A stretch of 64,000 bases of DNA. Origin: Calycina herbarum (taxonomy: Eukaryota > Ascomycota > Leotiomycetes > Helotiales > Pezizellaceae). Position numbers and translations under genes: made by a program. The notes under the pieces are model-generated. The model ran no database searches. It saw only the letters and a program-made list of their open reading frames with translations, and was not told the origin of the DNA. Shown in pieces: positions 21,381 through 32,117 of this stretch; the stretch's first letter is position 1; each line of letters opens with the position of its first letter. The stretch is from contig LLEY01000138.1 in the NCBI GenBank assembly GCA_001414485.1, positions 1 to 64,000 on the forward strand. Direction: 5' to 3'.

Positions 21381-22806
21381 TTATGCCTGCGCAGCATTCG
21401 CAGAAATCCACATAGCGAAAGCAGCCTAGAAAAATCAGTATCTGACCATATCATGTAGCAGAGGCAACTTACAGGGTTTCTGGTTTGAAGGAAAACCGTT
21501 CCAGGTCCTGTAAACTTGCATACTAAACCTTCACCAGATGAGAGACCCGAAATGATTCCACCAGATGCAACACGCTCGAGAATATACTTGGTGTTCCAAG
21601 CAACCAAATGGCCATTATCCACGATATATTTCTCACCATCCGCCAACTAGATTTCTATCAGCACAACTCCTTCTGTAGATTAGCTCCGAGGGTAACTTAC
21701 ATCTTTCCTGATAATGGCACCGAAACTTGAAATCCAGAGCAAACCTGTTCCACTGATTTTGTACACAAAAAGTCCCTCACCAGAGAACATGGCCTTCCCA
21801 ATACCTTGTCTCTTGTACTCTTTTGTTACACCTTGGGTAGCTGCCAAGTATGCATCGCGACCAACGGACCATTGCTCGCTGCCAGTCAGTCTGATACTTG
21901 TGATATCACCGAGAGCAGTTGGCGCGAGGAGTAGTTCTCCTGGGCCAGTATAAGTCGAATGAGCAAGATCACCTCCAACAAGAAGTTTCTTCATGGAAAA
22001 CTTGACGGCTCCTTTCAGGATAATGGATGGAGTCATGGCAATCATAGCGCCTGATATGAATTAGCGAAATGTTACAGGGACTACCCTTCTCCAGATCAAT
22101 ATACCAGGTTTCACGGTCAAGGGACATCCCATGGCCAATTGTATCGTCACAATGGTGTTTGAATCTCTGTGACTGATTCGGTAACTTCCTCCATTAAAAG
22201 TTCCCACGTCATCTGCTGTTGCGCTGGCTCCTACGAAATGAGCCGCTGCCGGGGCCCCATGGTCGAGATTCTGTGGTTGGCTTGTGTCTAGAGGGGGTTT
22301 CTCCACGGGGTAACTTGCACTGTTGTGTGGTGCATGACCGGAAGGTTGTGGTTGTTCGTAATTTGGGAGAGCTTGCACTTGAGAATGCTGCTGCTGCTGT
22401 TGGGGAGCTTGCTGGTACGACGTGCGATGCTGGGAGAAGTTTGGGGGCGGTGATGAGTATTGTTGCTGCTGCTGTGGGGGAGTTGGTTGCGGAGGAGGAG
22501 CATATTGACCAGGTTGAGCTGGAGAACCTTGCTGAGGAGGAGGAGGATAGTATTGATGGCTGGTTTGGGTTGGTGGGGGAGAGGATGGAGGGGGAGCATA
22601 GTGTTGCTGAGGTGCTTGCTGTGCTTGTTGGCCTGGCTGACCTGTTCCAATAAGTAAGATGGGTGTTGTAAGTGAAAAATCGCGAGAGATATCGTACCTG
22701 GGTTACCAGCGCCTGGGGGAGCTGTTGATGGTTGGTTAGTTAGCTGATTGCCCTCGATGGCGGGGTAGGCAGGTAGGTACTCGGACTTACGAGGGTAATA
22801 AGACAT
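21381..22806 (-). CDS. AIM24-family (TIGR00266) protein with P/Q-rich N-terminus, 6 exons
   Basis: Exons 22806-22791, a 24-nt exon near 22735, 22641-22105, 22050-21701, 21646-21473 and 21425-21381 join in frame to about 381 residues. The first 120 or so residues are a low-complexity Pro/Gln/Tyr tract ([19 protein letters not shown] and on). The rest is the beta-rich AIM24 domain: [70 protein letters not shown] and [15 protein letters not shown] are characteristic of this family, which is shared between bacteria and fungi. Yeast Aim24 is a mitochondrial protein linked to inner-membrane organisation, but this cytosolic-looking N-terminus has no obvious targeting signal, as in many filamentous fungal paralogues. 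The molecular role is not known. Confidence 0.87.
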
Positions 22807-23808
22807 GGTGAAGCTTGGAGGAATCGCAGTGATGGATGAAGGAGGAAGAGGACGAGAATGAGAAAGGGATTGAAGGTCTTTTATTCCAACAATGACGACT
22901 CAACCCTTAACCTGGGGGGTTGAAAGGTCTTGGGGGGTAATTCAGCCTTGCCCGACCCTGCTGCGTGGATTTCTATTTGCGTAGCCTGCCGAATTCCGGA
23001 TCGCTTTCTCACAACTCGGTCTGCTACTTGGCGAGATTTCTCGACGTAAAATAGAATGGCAAGAATCGGGGATTCGGATAAAGAGCAGAGAATAAAGAAA
23101 GATCCAAAGAGAGCTCACTGTCAGCTGTAGCATCAACCACCTAAGATCCCGAGCAACGCGCACCTAGCCTCGAAGCAGATAGCGCGCCCAGGAATCGGGG
23201 GCTGTGTCTATTTCGAGGGCTTGTGTTGCTTGCAGAGGTTGCGATTCGGCGTCACTACATGCGGTGCTGATATTTCTGTCCAATGGGAGCAGAGATGGGA
23301 ATTCGTCAGGAATGGTGTTGGAGGGCTTCTCATCTGGAGACCTCCAGCCGGGCGCCTAAACGGAGCTAAACGCACCATTAAATCCTGGAATCAGTCTACT
23401 TGGCGCGAATGTCTGTTGGCGGCACAAAAAAGAGAAGGGACGGCAAGAAAGGTGAAGCTATTATTGTATTTCCCATGTGGCATGGTGAAGGTGGTCTCGT
23501 CTTTCATTACTTGATTGTTCATTCTAGTACTGAGTTCGGGTTTCTTCCCCCCAGCCATCTCATCTCGCCTTTGACAACCCAATTGTCCCTTCTAATCGGC
23601 TGCCACTTCAAGTACTTGGTCGATTGCTTTTGAAATCATTAGAATTCGTCAAGTCTACAACTATGTACTGTACTGCTTTTCCTCCAGAATACATCAGAGG
23701 TAAATGAATTCGGAATTCCCAAAGCCCACGAACGCACAATATGCAATGCCAACCAAATTTCGTAACACCAAGAAGACCCAAGCATAGATTGCCAAAGTTT
23801 TTGACACT
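22807..23808. other. Intergenic region, AIM24-like promoter and eIF2 beta 3' region
   Basis: A 1.0 kb spacer between two minus-strand genes. Frames on both strands are short and lack family resemblance. I see no repeat or RNA gene. Confidence 0.45.
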
Positions 23809-24944
23809 CTAACCTTGTTGTCTTCGTCTCTTTCCGACTTGAGCAGAGAAACCAGTCTTGATCGCAGTGACAGATCGTCGAGATCCGCATGAGTTGCAAG
23901 TGATGAAATACAATCTGTTCTCTCCCTTGTTGAGTTCGGTATCTGGAGATCGGCAGGTTTTGCAGGTGACATATTCCACTTTGTAACGGTTAGTATCAAT
24001 TTGAGTAAATATCGTGGTGTAAAAAGACTTACTGATATATCGTCTCAGTACGTTCTCAATTTGTTTCTGTTGGAAACGACCCTTGATGACTAGGCGTCTG
24101 CTACCATCCACGGAACCACTCGTACCCAATTCTGCAAACAAATATGATGTGACGTGCTCATCAGTTCTCTTCATACGTTTGCAAATCTCGGCAATATTGG
24201 CGAAGATGGTCTTCTTGTTTCCTTCACGGAGACATTGTGGTGGTGGGATCTTGTAACTTCTGGAGCCGCTCGATGCGTGGTCTGGGTTCTTTTGCGCAAG
24301 AAGAGTGAAGAATCGGGAAAGGAGGAGCTCGTAGCCAATGGGCTTGGTCTCGTCATGTTGCCAGATTCCGGTTCCCTTCTCCATATCGCCCTCATCAACG
24401 GGCTCAGCCTCTGCTGGAACAGCCTCTTCTCCCTCGACGGCCTCGCCATCCTTGAGCTCGAGAGCTGCGATTCGGTCTGCGAAATCCTTCTCGGCGCCTT
24501 CCTTGGTCTTTGGCTTCTTCTTCTTCTTCTTCATGGTGAGGTCCAGTCCGCCATCCTCAGCAGCTTCCGCCTCGCCACCTTCAGCATCCTCGGTCTTCGC
24601 CTTCTTCTTCTTCTTTTTGCTCTTCAACATATTGGCGAGCTCATCGTCCTCCTTATCGACGGTCTCATCGTGGCCTTTGTGTGAGTCAGTAGATGCTGCC
24701 CCAGTCTGCGAAAGTAGCAGCGTACTTGCGGAGTGCGACATGGCTGTGTCTTTAGTACCTTCTTGACCGTCTTCCTTCAATGTGACTTCGCCGTTCTCGT
24801 CTACGATGGTGGTTCCTTCGCTGAATGCGACGGATTTGCGAGGTTTTCGCTCGACTTCCTGTGGTTGTAGGTGGTTAGAAAAAGGTGGTGTGGCGGAAGG
24901 GAAAGATGAGGTGGGGTTGGGGGATATATTACCTCACTCGCCAT
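23809..24944 (-). CDS. Translation initiation factor eIF2 subunit beta, 3 exons
   Basis: Exons 24944-24933 (four codons), 24858-24033 and 23978-23809 join to 335 residues. The N-terminal third holds lysine blocks ([19 protein letters not shown]) known in eIF2 beta to bind eIF5 and eIF2B epsilon. The conserved C-terminal core follows: [39 protein letters not shown], the helix-turn [20 protein letters not shown], and a C2-C2 zinc ribbon [11 protein letters not shown]...[10 protein letters not shown]. The protein ends in the family's basic tail KRRRQQG. It is part of the eIF2 heterotrimer that delivers initiator Met-tRNA to the 40S ribosome. The gene is divergent from the Mim2 gene. Confidence 0.95.
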
Positions 24945-25397
24945 GATTGCGGTTGGGTTGGGGTGAATTGTGGGACCACTGTCTGGTATGCACTGAGTGG
25001 TGGAACAGAGGATCCTCTTATCTGATAAGTTGTTCCTCGTAATGCGATGTGGTTGTGTCTGATCTGGAAAGTCAAATTGGGCGCACAAACGTTGAAAGAT
25101 ATCCCCTTTGACCTTGACTCACATTTCGACGGCCAGTGCCCGCGCACAAGGATCGGCTCGGAAGAATCACGTGCGTCATCCTGCGACTTCGGCTCCGAGA
25201 CTGCCGGGCCGAGATCGGCAGCTTCGACTTAGCTTGGCCTGGCCTGGCCTGGCAGATGCCACAACATTGAACCCCAAGCTCCCACTTGTCCCGCATCCCC
25301 AGCTCCCTTCAAACTCCTCAATGAATCGACTGTATCAGCGGTAGCGCTCTCTGTGCTCTCCATCAAATCAAAAACATAACACAACGCTTCCCCCACC
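24945..25397. promoter_or_regulatory. Divergent promoter, eIF2 beta / Mim2
   Basis: A 453-bp region between oppositely oriented housekeeping genes. It contains a short TGGCC tandem run at about 25234-25253. Nothing else stands out. Confidence 0.45.
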
Positions 25398-25789
25398 ATG
25401 TCTACCTCCGACTCTTACATCATACAAGATGCGGTCCCCGAATCCTCAAATGACCAAGACGAGGTCGATTCCCTACCTTCCTCTATAGACAGCAGTGATC
25501 TCGACTCCGAGGATGGATCAGATGCACAACAACAATGGGAGGAGAATCTGCAGCAGATAGAATTGGCTCTGACAATGGTGGTTATACCTTATGCCGGGAA
25601 ATACTTCGGGAGGAAATTCGCGTACTGGGGTGAGTGATTGTGCTAGCAAACAGCTTTGAGGTATCATTTACTAATAACTTATTAGCATGGGCAAAATGGG
25701 CGGAATGGAAATGGCCTGTCGAGGTCACTTTTACGAATAAGACGGCTTTCAAAGCTGCGGGTGCAGTCGAAGCTGCTGCTACCTTGTGA
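25398..25789 (+). CDS. Mim2-like mitochondrial outer membrane protein, 2 exons
   Basis: Exons 25398-25629 and 25686-25789 join across a 56-bp intron to 111 residues. The first 50 residues are acidic and serine-rich. They are followed by QQWEENLQQIELALTMVVIPYAGKYFGRKFAYWG, which holds a single membrane segment, and then the tryptophan-rich AWAKWAEWKWPVEV stretch. This combination is typical of fungal Mim2, which with Mim1 forms the MIM complex that inserts helical proteins into the mitochondrial outer membrane. The short length and the position of the membrane helix fit. Some uncertainty remains because Mim2 is small and poorly conserved. Confidence 0.75.
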
Positions 25790-27578
25790 TGATCGACAAC
25801 GGAATCATCCGGAAGGGTTTATGGATATGAATCACATTTTACAAAGCGGATCTGAAGATACAGACTCCTGCATTACTGGCGTTCATGATGGAAACCCGAG
25901 AGAGGGTTGTGTATAGAGATAGGGCCCCACAACGTACATACAAAAGAAGCAATGTCTTCTGCGGAAAGGCTACCATGGGAGAATATGAAAGAACAATGCA
26001 ATCAAAGTTTTGTTTGAATGATCTGGTTGTTCTCAAGAGAGGCAGTTACGAGAAAGCTAGCAAGCTCTATGACAGGTCACAGTTTTGTCATATAATGAAG
26101 CTTGACATCACTATCCCATTTCCATCTTCCCCCGACTGCTGCCAAGCAGCACAAAACAATTTGCTGAAGGAGACGGTAGTTCTGATCTTCTGGAGACTCG
26201 CACCGTTTCTCGTTCTCCATTCTGAATTCAATTACACAGACCTTTGATAATTCAACAGATTCGGGAAGCGAACACAACCCTTCTCCCTCGGCTACAGCAA
26301 TAACATCATTGCCTTCCGATCGAAAGCGCTATTTCCCATTATTCTTATCTGTTCTGCGTTTCTGTTTGTGCGGTTCCTATCATTTCTTAGCGTTTACATA
26401 CTCTGCTCTCATAGAAGAGATTCAGTCATTGCTCTGCAAGTACCTAGTTTGATAGGTTCCCTACAGAATACTTTGAATAATATCCGAGATTCCGAGAAAT
26501 TTTCTTAAAATAAGAAACTCAATTTCTTGATCCTTCTTTCTGCCCCCGTGAATTTTTCTAAAATTCCTAGCGTCTTAAGAATGTAGATGGGCTAGAGCAT
26601 CGACTTGGGGGCTACATTGTAATTTGTAACTCTTTTATACTTGGAATCAAGTGACCTTTTCTCGGCAGAGCATCACTGCTGCAAACAAATCCCCACTATT
26701 GAGAATTCGTAGCCTGCTCTTGGAGGTCGTCGACAGGGTCTTGGCAAGTTCAAGGGCCTGGTTAAGTTTTTGCCCTTAAATGTTCAGAACGCATTCCTTC
26801 TGTTCTCCACATTCTCAACCACCACATCATCGGGAATCGACTTCAGATTATTGCATTCCTTACGGTCCACTTGAAGTTCTTTTCCTTCAATTCTCAATTA
26901 AATTACGGGTATTGTAGAGTTCGGTAGTGTATATTGTGTCGCTTGAATATCAAATTCGTGATATTACAAGCTAGCTCCTTCTTATGATATTAAGAGGCGT
27001 GGTACCCAACTTCTCTCTTAGCTTTGGGGCGTAGAATGACGCTTAGTGGGCTATTTCGCTTATATCCCAATTGCATGGATAAATCAAGAAAGACTCGAGT
27101 GGAATGGAATAGACGTGGAGAGAAATATCAACCTAGTAAAGCTTGCGAGAACGGTTTGTGAAGAAAAGAGCTTTAGCTTCTGTCTTACCCCACAACATTA
27201 GTCGAACTAGAATAGCAAACTAAACGAATAAACTTCTACAATAATCGCTCTTGGTTCTGATCGTTATTCATGTGAATCACTGCTCTATATACTGTAGATC
27301 TAGTCCCATGATAGCTTCTCTCACTAGTACTCTAAAAGTGTGCGCTCTCGCTTCAAGTAACATAAAATCAAAGTTGGGTTCGTATTTAAGTGTGCTTTTA
27401 GAACCCGTCCCCTCGCATGTGAATAGAATAGTTTTCTCGCTTAAATAAATGCGACTTTTAAGTTTTAAATAGTATGTTTGTTCAAACTATATATATTTTA
27501 ACTCAAAACAGAAAGTGAGTGATACCCCGGTTTGATCCAATGTGGTTGGGGTTTTCAATATGTAAAAATCATGATGTA

Positions 27579-27598
27579 ATATATATATATATATATAT
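27579..27598. repeat. TA microsatellite
   Basis: An uninterrupted AT dinucleotide run of about 20 bp inside the gene-poor stretch. Confidence 0.95.
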
Positions 27599-28230
27599 GC
27601 ACCAGTGTTTGGCATGCACATTTAAAGTGATGCAAATCCTTCGTTTAACCTGGTATATCTTGGTGCATATATAAATAGGACATACACCACCAAAAAAAGA
27701 TTTAGACCTCCAGTGTGTATCTTTAAAAGTTCATGCATATCTTTTCCCACCTACTGATTTCACGTTACGAGGTCAAAAACTTATATGTGCACCTAGATAT
27801 GCCCCACGAGCCAAACGAATACCGAAAATATTGAGAAATAAGTAGAGATATGCACCAACTTATACGAGGTCGATTCTGAAGAGTTCTGGTCATATTTCCA
27901 TGCATATATTTAGAAAATATATGCGAGCCAAACAGGCCCTAAATACAAAAGTGGTCTTTATTTTTGAAAACCTCTCCCGATGTCTTCAAGAATCAAGAGG
28001 AAAAGGAATATTCACTCCAACAACCACAATCCAAGTGGAGTCTCTCCCAGGTTAGTCGATATTAAACAGAGGCACGCCGCCTTCCGAACTTGTATATTCT
28101 TAATTGGTACTTGAGGACAAGCAGCAACACTTCCGCACCGCCACATATAATTCAACTTATTCAAACCCTCACCATAGAGAACAGAATCCCTGTTTATGGC
28201 TGCCCACAATCGACCAACACTTATCGAGTA

Positions 28231-28313
28231 TTCAACAGAGGGAGCAAAACAATTGAATAGTGATAATCTCCCACAATGGCCTTGTTGATAACATGTACGA
28301 CCGCAACTGCTGC
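28231..28313. repeat. Diverged direct repeat, copy 1
   Basis: Aligns over about 83 bp with 28834-28916 in the same orientation. Shared blocks include GGAGCAAAAC.ATTGAAT and CTTGTTG.TAA. I estimate roughly three quarters identity and many differences are transitions. The minus-strand translations of both copies are also similar (SLFNCFAP versus SSFNRFAP). Confidence 0.7.
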
Positions 28314-28833
28314 TGCATGAATACTTAAAAGCAAATGCTAGTAACAACTGAATTTGATAGCGAGGGGAGTTAATGGGGTGGGGTGGGGGCAGAGGATTTT
28401 AGAATTGGGATGGATGAGGGTGACTTTGTTAGGTATAGATACGTCTCAGGGGAGACGAGACCTCGACCCACCATGACAAAGAGCGAGATGCGAGATGGAA
28501 GAGAAGGGAAGGCACACCTCTCCAAACCTCCCGTACCTCGGGATGTAACTCGGATCTAGGTTCAAAGTTGTTCCTGCCCTGACTTAACTTAACCACTTGG
28601 CCAAGTTTTGAAAAGGTCAAGGTGATGTGGTCCAAGGTCGAGAATACTTAAATGTAGCCAGCCACACTTCCATTGCACAGCCACATATAGCCTCTTGTGA
28701 TTTGTAGATGACCTACGATTAGCACTGGTCAACTGTTAAGATATTTTCCCTGGAAATAAAATACATTTTGTAAATCGACCAAATGAGCTTCTGCTGCAAG
28801 GCTGGCCAATCCACTAATTATAGTTTTTGGGCG

Positions 28834-28916
28834 TTTAACAGGGGGAGCAAAACGATTGAATGATGACAACCCTCGGCAACAGGCTTGTTGGTAATCCTTA
28901 CGACTACACCTGCTAT
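28834..28916. repeat. Diverged direct repeat, copy 2
   Basis: Partner of the copy at 28231-28313. The same minus-strand reading frame is kept between copies, which suggests descent from a coding sequence, possibly of a mobile element or a duplicated gene, now decayed. Confidence 0.7.
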
Positions 28917-29721
28917 CGTAGAACAAAACAACCATTACTTCATTATATAGCACCAATGGAAGAGACAAGCTTTCATTCTAGTTAACCCTGCTTCTACAAG
29001 AAGAAAGAGTTCGAGGGTAAAAAAACGTCGCTCCTGGAATGTTTTAGATGAAAAGAAGGTTCATGTACCCCAAATATGGTGTCTTCCAACGCGTCAATGA
29101 GGAAAGAGTCACAGCCATAATACCTTGACTCTGGCAAGTGTTGAATAAGGTTTTCTCAAACATCTTTTCCATGATAAAGATATAAAACCTCTTCCTCGGT
29201 AGCTCAATAAAGCTATTCATCGAACAAGAAAAAAGTCCCTATAGGATGAAGACAACTCGCAATATTATGGCATTAAAATTATTGTAGTGTAACGACCAAT
29301 GGGAAGCATCATTAAAAGATGAACTTAGACTGCTGGTATAAGGAGAAATAAGAACAAGGGGCTTGAACGAGAATCGTAATCGAGGTTAGTGGTAAGCCGC
29401 AGTACTGACGCATGCATCCGCCTCTACCTTAGAAAACAACTTATATCCTCGATTCAGAAATAGCAGTTCATGGTTGGAACTCGAGTTTTCGAAAGTACCG
29501 CGGACTCGCAGCCCGGGATCTCACCAGAAGGTAGGTTGTGGTTTTGAGGGCTTGTATTATTCTCGCTTTGCTATCTCATCGCAGCTCAGAAAGATACACA
29601 GGTTGTGCCAAAGTCATGGTAATGCCAGACGCCTATTTTGCAAATCATGGTCCATGCATAAAAATCCCATCCCTCATGCCCCGCCTAAAACAAGTTGAAT
29701 TCCCATCGTTTGTGGTGACAT

Positions 29722-30347
29722 TTATTGCGCAACTCGCTTGCCCTTGGCATTCTTCTTTGGGGTATCGCCGATTGAAAGATCTGTAGAAGAGCGCAAGTCA
29801 GCTAGAAGCCTCCAACACCAATACCTTGCGAAGGAAATGAGGATTGCCAATTGAGAATGCTATTCGCGATCTCTGCTTTCCAACTGCTGTAGGACACGCG
29901 GGGTAAACGTACTTGGTGGGAGGGACTGCTTTAACTTCTCAACCTTCTCGGAATCCTTCAAGACGAGAGTGTAAAGGTGTCGTTGGCATCGGACCTTGAA
30001 CTTGACAATTGAACTCTTCTTGTTTCTCTTGATGCGTGCAGCTGTTGACCATCAAATTAGTCTCCAATTCCTAGGTATCTCCATCTTCGTCCGCATCCGT
30101 CATTCCTCCAACAATTCCCTTCTAAATTCCCTCCAAATCTTTCACAGCTTCGCGGATATCGAGGGAAGGTATTGCGGATCGAGGTTTAAACGTACATGAA
30201 GCATCCTTTCGTCTGCAGATCTCGATGAACTATTTTCGAAAAATAATTAGCTTGCGCCTTCCAAAATTACCCTCGCAACCACGATTGAAATCACAGGTTC
30301 GCAGAGAGGTTACTCACGTTCTTGATGTCGGAAATTTCGCGAGGCAT
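29722..30347 (-). CDS. 60S ribosomal protein eL38, 4 exons
   Basis: Four exons give 83 residues: [10 protein letters not shown] (ending near 30318), [11 protein letters not shown], the main exon with ARIKRNKK...[30 protein letters not shown], and a last exon ending [10 protein letters not shown]. Introns are at about 30318-30229, 30195-30049 and 29915-29781, and frames agree at each join. The sequence is unmistakably eL38, a small component of the large ribosomal subunit. Only fragments are visible in any unspliced frame. High intron density near the start is common for fungal ribosomal protein genes. Confidence 0.95.
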
Positions 30348-30739
30348 TTTGGCGGTATTGTCGAAGTCAACTTTTGGGAGAATTGGACGTATATTTTTGG
30401 CAAATGGGGCTCCTGGTGTCTTCAAAATTGGCGGGCGGTTGTGGGCGCCAAGATATCTTCTTAGTAAGCAAACTCGGCTGCGATAAGGCGATAAGGCAGC
30501 CTTTGTGGCGTTGTGGCGCAGGCTTAAGTGGCGACGCGTTCTTCGAGAAAAGGTGTTCATTGACAGCTGTTTATAACATTGACTCATAAGCTATTCAACT
30601 GCTGATCTTAAAATCTTGAAAAGAAGCGCCGTAGTAAATCAACCTCACAAATCTTTTGTCGAGAAAGCTAGCTTCTTGAGAATACCTCCAGCCTGACAGA
30701 ACGCCACACTTCCTCACCTCAACTTCACCCAACATCAAG
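30348..30739. promoter_or_regulatory. Divergent promoter, eL38 / small SAP-like gene
   Basis: A 392-bp region between oppositely oriented genes. No motif noted with confidence. Confidence 0.4.
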
Positions 30740-31335
30740 ATGCCAGGCACTCCCCTTGACAGAGTTATGCAATCACAAGCCAAGGTACGTAAATCTTACC
30801 GCTGCTTTACTGAAGGATAAGCACTAACAATACTTTCAGAATGTAATCCTTGGTAAACAACCTCTGATATTTGAACGTTTCCTGCCTAACATATCCAAGC
30901 CTTTGCAGGGATCATCACGGCGAGTGCGGTCTTCACGATCTGGGGACAAGATATCTTTCCAGCGCAAGCTGATCCCGCTGGTAGTAAGTCAACCTACCTC
31001 GATATCTGAGAGCGTTTTGAGACTTTAGTGAGTGAGAAGCTAACTTTACTCTGTAGATCCGGAAACTTGGAGTTGGGATGAGCTTCGAAGATGGCTCGCT
31101 TCTGTGAGTGAATGGAATTCTCATATATCGTCTATTTCTATGAGTGAGGACATAGTGCCCCTCTCACCTATCAAATTCCTCTTTAGACTCTCCTATTTTG
31201 ACTTGCCAAATTATTATTGATATGAGACTGACTTGTTCTACTGTGATTAAGAGAAACCTACACCCCAACAGCAACGATACAAAAGAACAACTTCTTGAGA
31301 GAGTAAAGGCCAATTTGAGAGTACCTCGAGCTTGA
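30740..31335 (+). CDS. Small membrane protein with SAP-like C-terminus, 5 exons
   Basis: Five short exons give 87 residues: 30740-30784, 30840-30852 (13 nt), a third from about 30909, a fourth starting with the codons for NPETWSWDELRRWLAS, and the last ending at 31335. The middle NVILGIITASAVFTIWGQDIFP is one hydrophobic helix. The C-terminal WSWDELRRWLASRNLHP followed by TKEQLLERVKANL has the helix-extended-helix pattern of the truncated SAP/HeH motifs seen in fungal proteins such as Msc1. It could be a mitochondrial or ER membrane protein. I do not recognise a named family. The splice model is coherent, but the two tiny exons need transcript support. Confidence 0.75.
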
Positions 31336-32117
31336 GTGGAACACCATTATTCGGGGACGAGAAAAAGAGAAATCGAGAATTTCACAATTAAGGATTTTAT
31401 GCTTCTTTTGTAGGATGGACATGTATTCTGGGAGCCGAGATTGACCAGAACCCATTTCTAAAAGGCCTCTGTACCACAAGACGGTGGCGTCAGAAAGCTG
31501 CCACGAGTACGGCTTTCATATTGTACCAAGCAGAGTCGGAGAATGAAGAATTCAGTGTTTCCATTCTCCTAAACTTGTTGCCATAATTGAAAATTCGGCA
31601 CCAACTGCTTCGAGCTTCACGAATGTAATGAACGCACTATTTCCTTAAAATCAATTTATTTTCACCCACCCCCGAAGCTACATAATAATACTCCATTCTG
31701 CTTCGTAATATTGAACGCCTCAGACTCGCTTGAAATCACCCCCAACCCCTACAATGCCTGGACGTTCTGTAAAATTGTAAATGAACCGTGGACCTCGATG
31801 AAAAATAACTGAATCACCAGTGTCAAAATCCCCACAACTACACCATTACCACTTTTGCGATGAATTGTAATGAGCCACCTGCCTGTAATACCCCCGTGCC
31901 GATTTAGTTTGGTAAGTAAAACAAAGGAAATCTCTGATTGCCATCCATTTAAACAGCATGATGTGAGCCCATTAAGCCAGCCAGTGTGCAGTGATTTTGC
32001 TAAAAGCAAGACCAATTTAGCAACAGCTTTGTAAGTCTTGAATATTGACGATCAGAACTCTGAAACTGAGTCTTCCACGGTTCTTGGTACAGCGTGCGAA
32101 CAAGCAAAGCTCGCTGC
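31336..32117. other. Convergent intergenic region
   Basis: About 780 bp between convergent genes, AT-rich, with no supported gene or repeat. Confidence 0.5.

Larger units (their letters stand above)
25790..29721. other. Gene-poor, AT-rich stretch with repeat remnants
   Basis: Nearly 4 kb without a gene I can support. It includes a TA microsatellite and a diverged repeat pair, listed separately. Several short frames (25885-26247, 27251-27448, 28012-28347, 28429-28635, 28729-28968) have no clean structure. The content fits decayed repetitive DNA. Confidence 0.55.

Noticed and set aside
24154..24766. Long hydrophobic or serine-rich frames antisense to eIF2 beta
   Set aside because: They mirror the lysine- and glutamate-rich repeats of eIF2 beta.
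25885..26247. 120-codon open frame on the plus strand after Mim2
   Set aside because: No resemblance to any family; lies at the start of the gene-poor stretch and likely includes Mim2 3' sequence.
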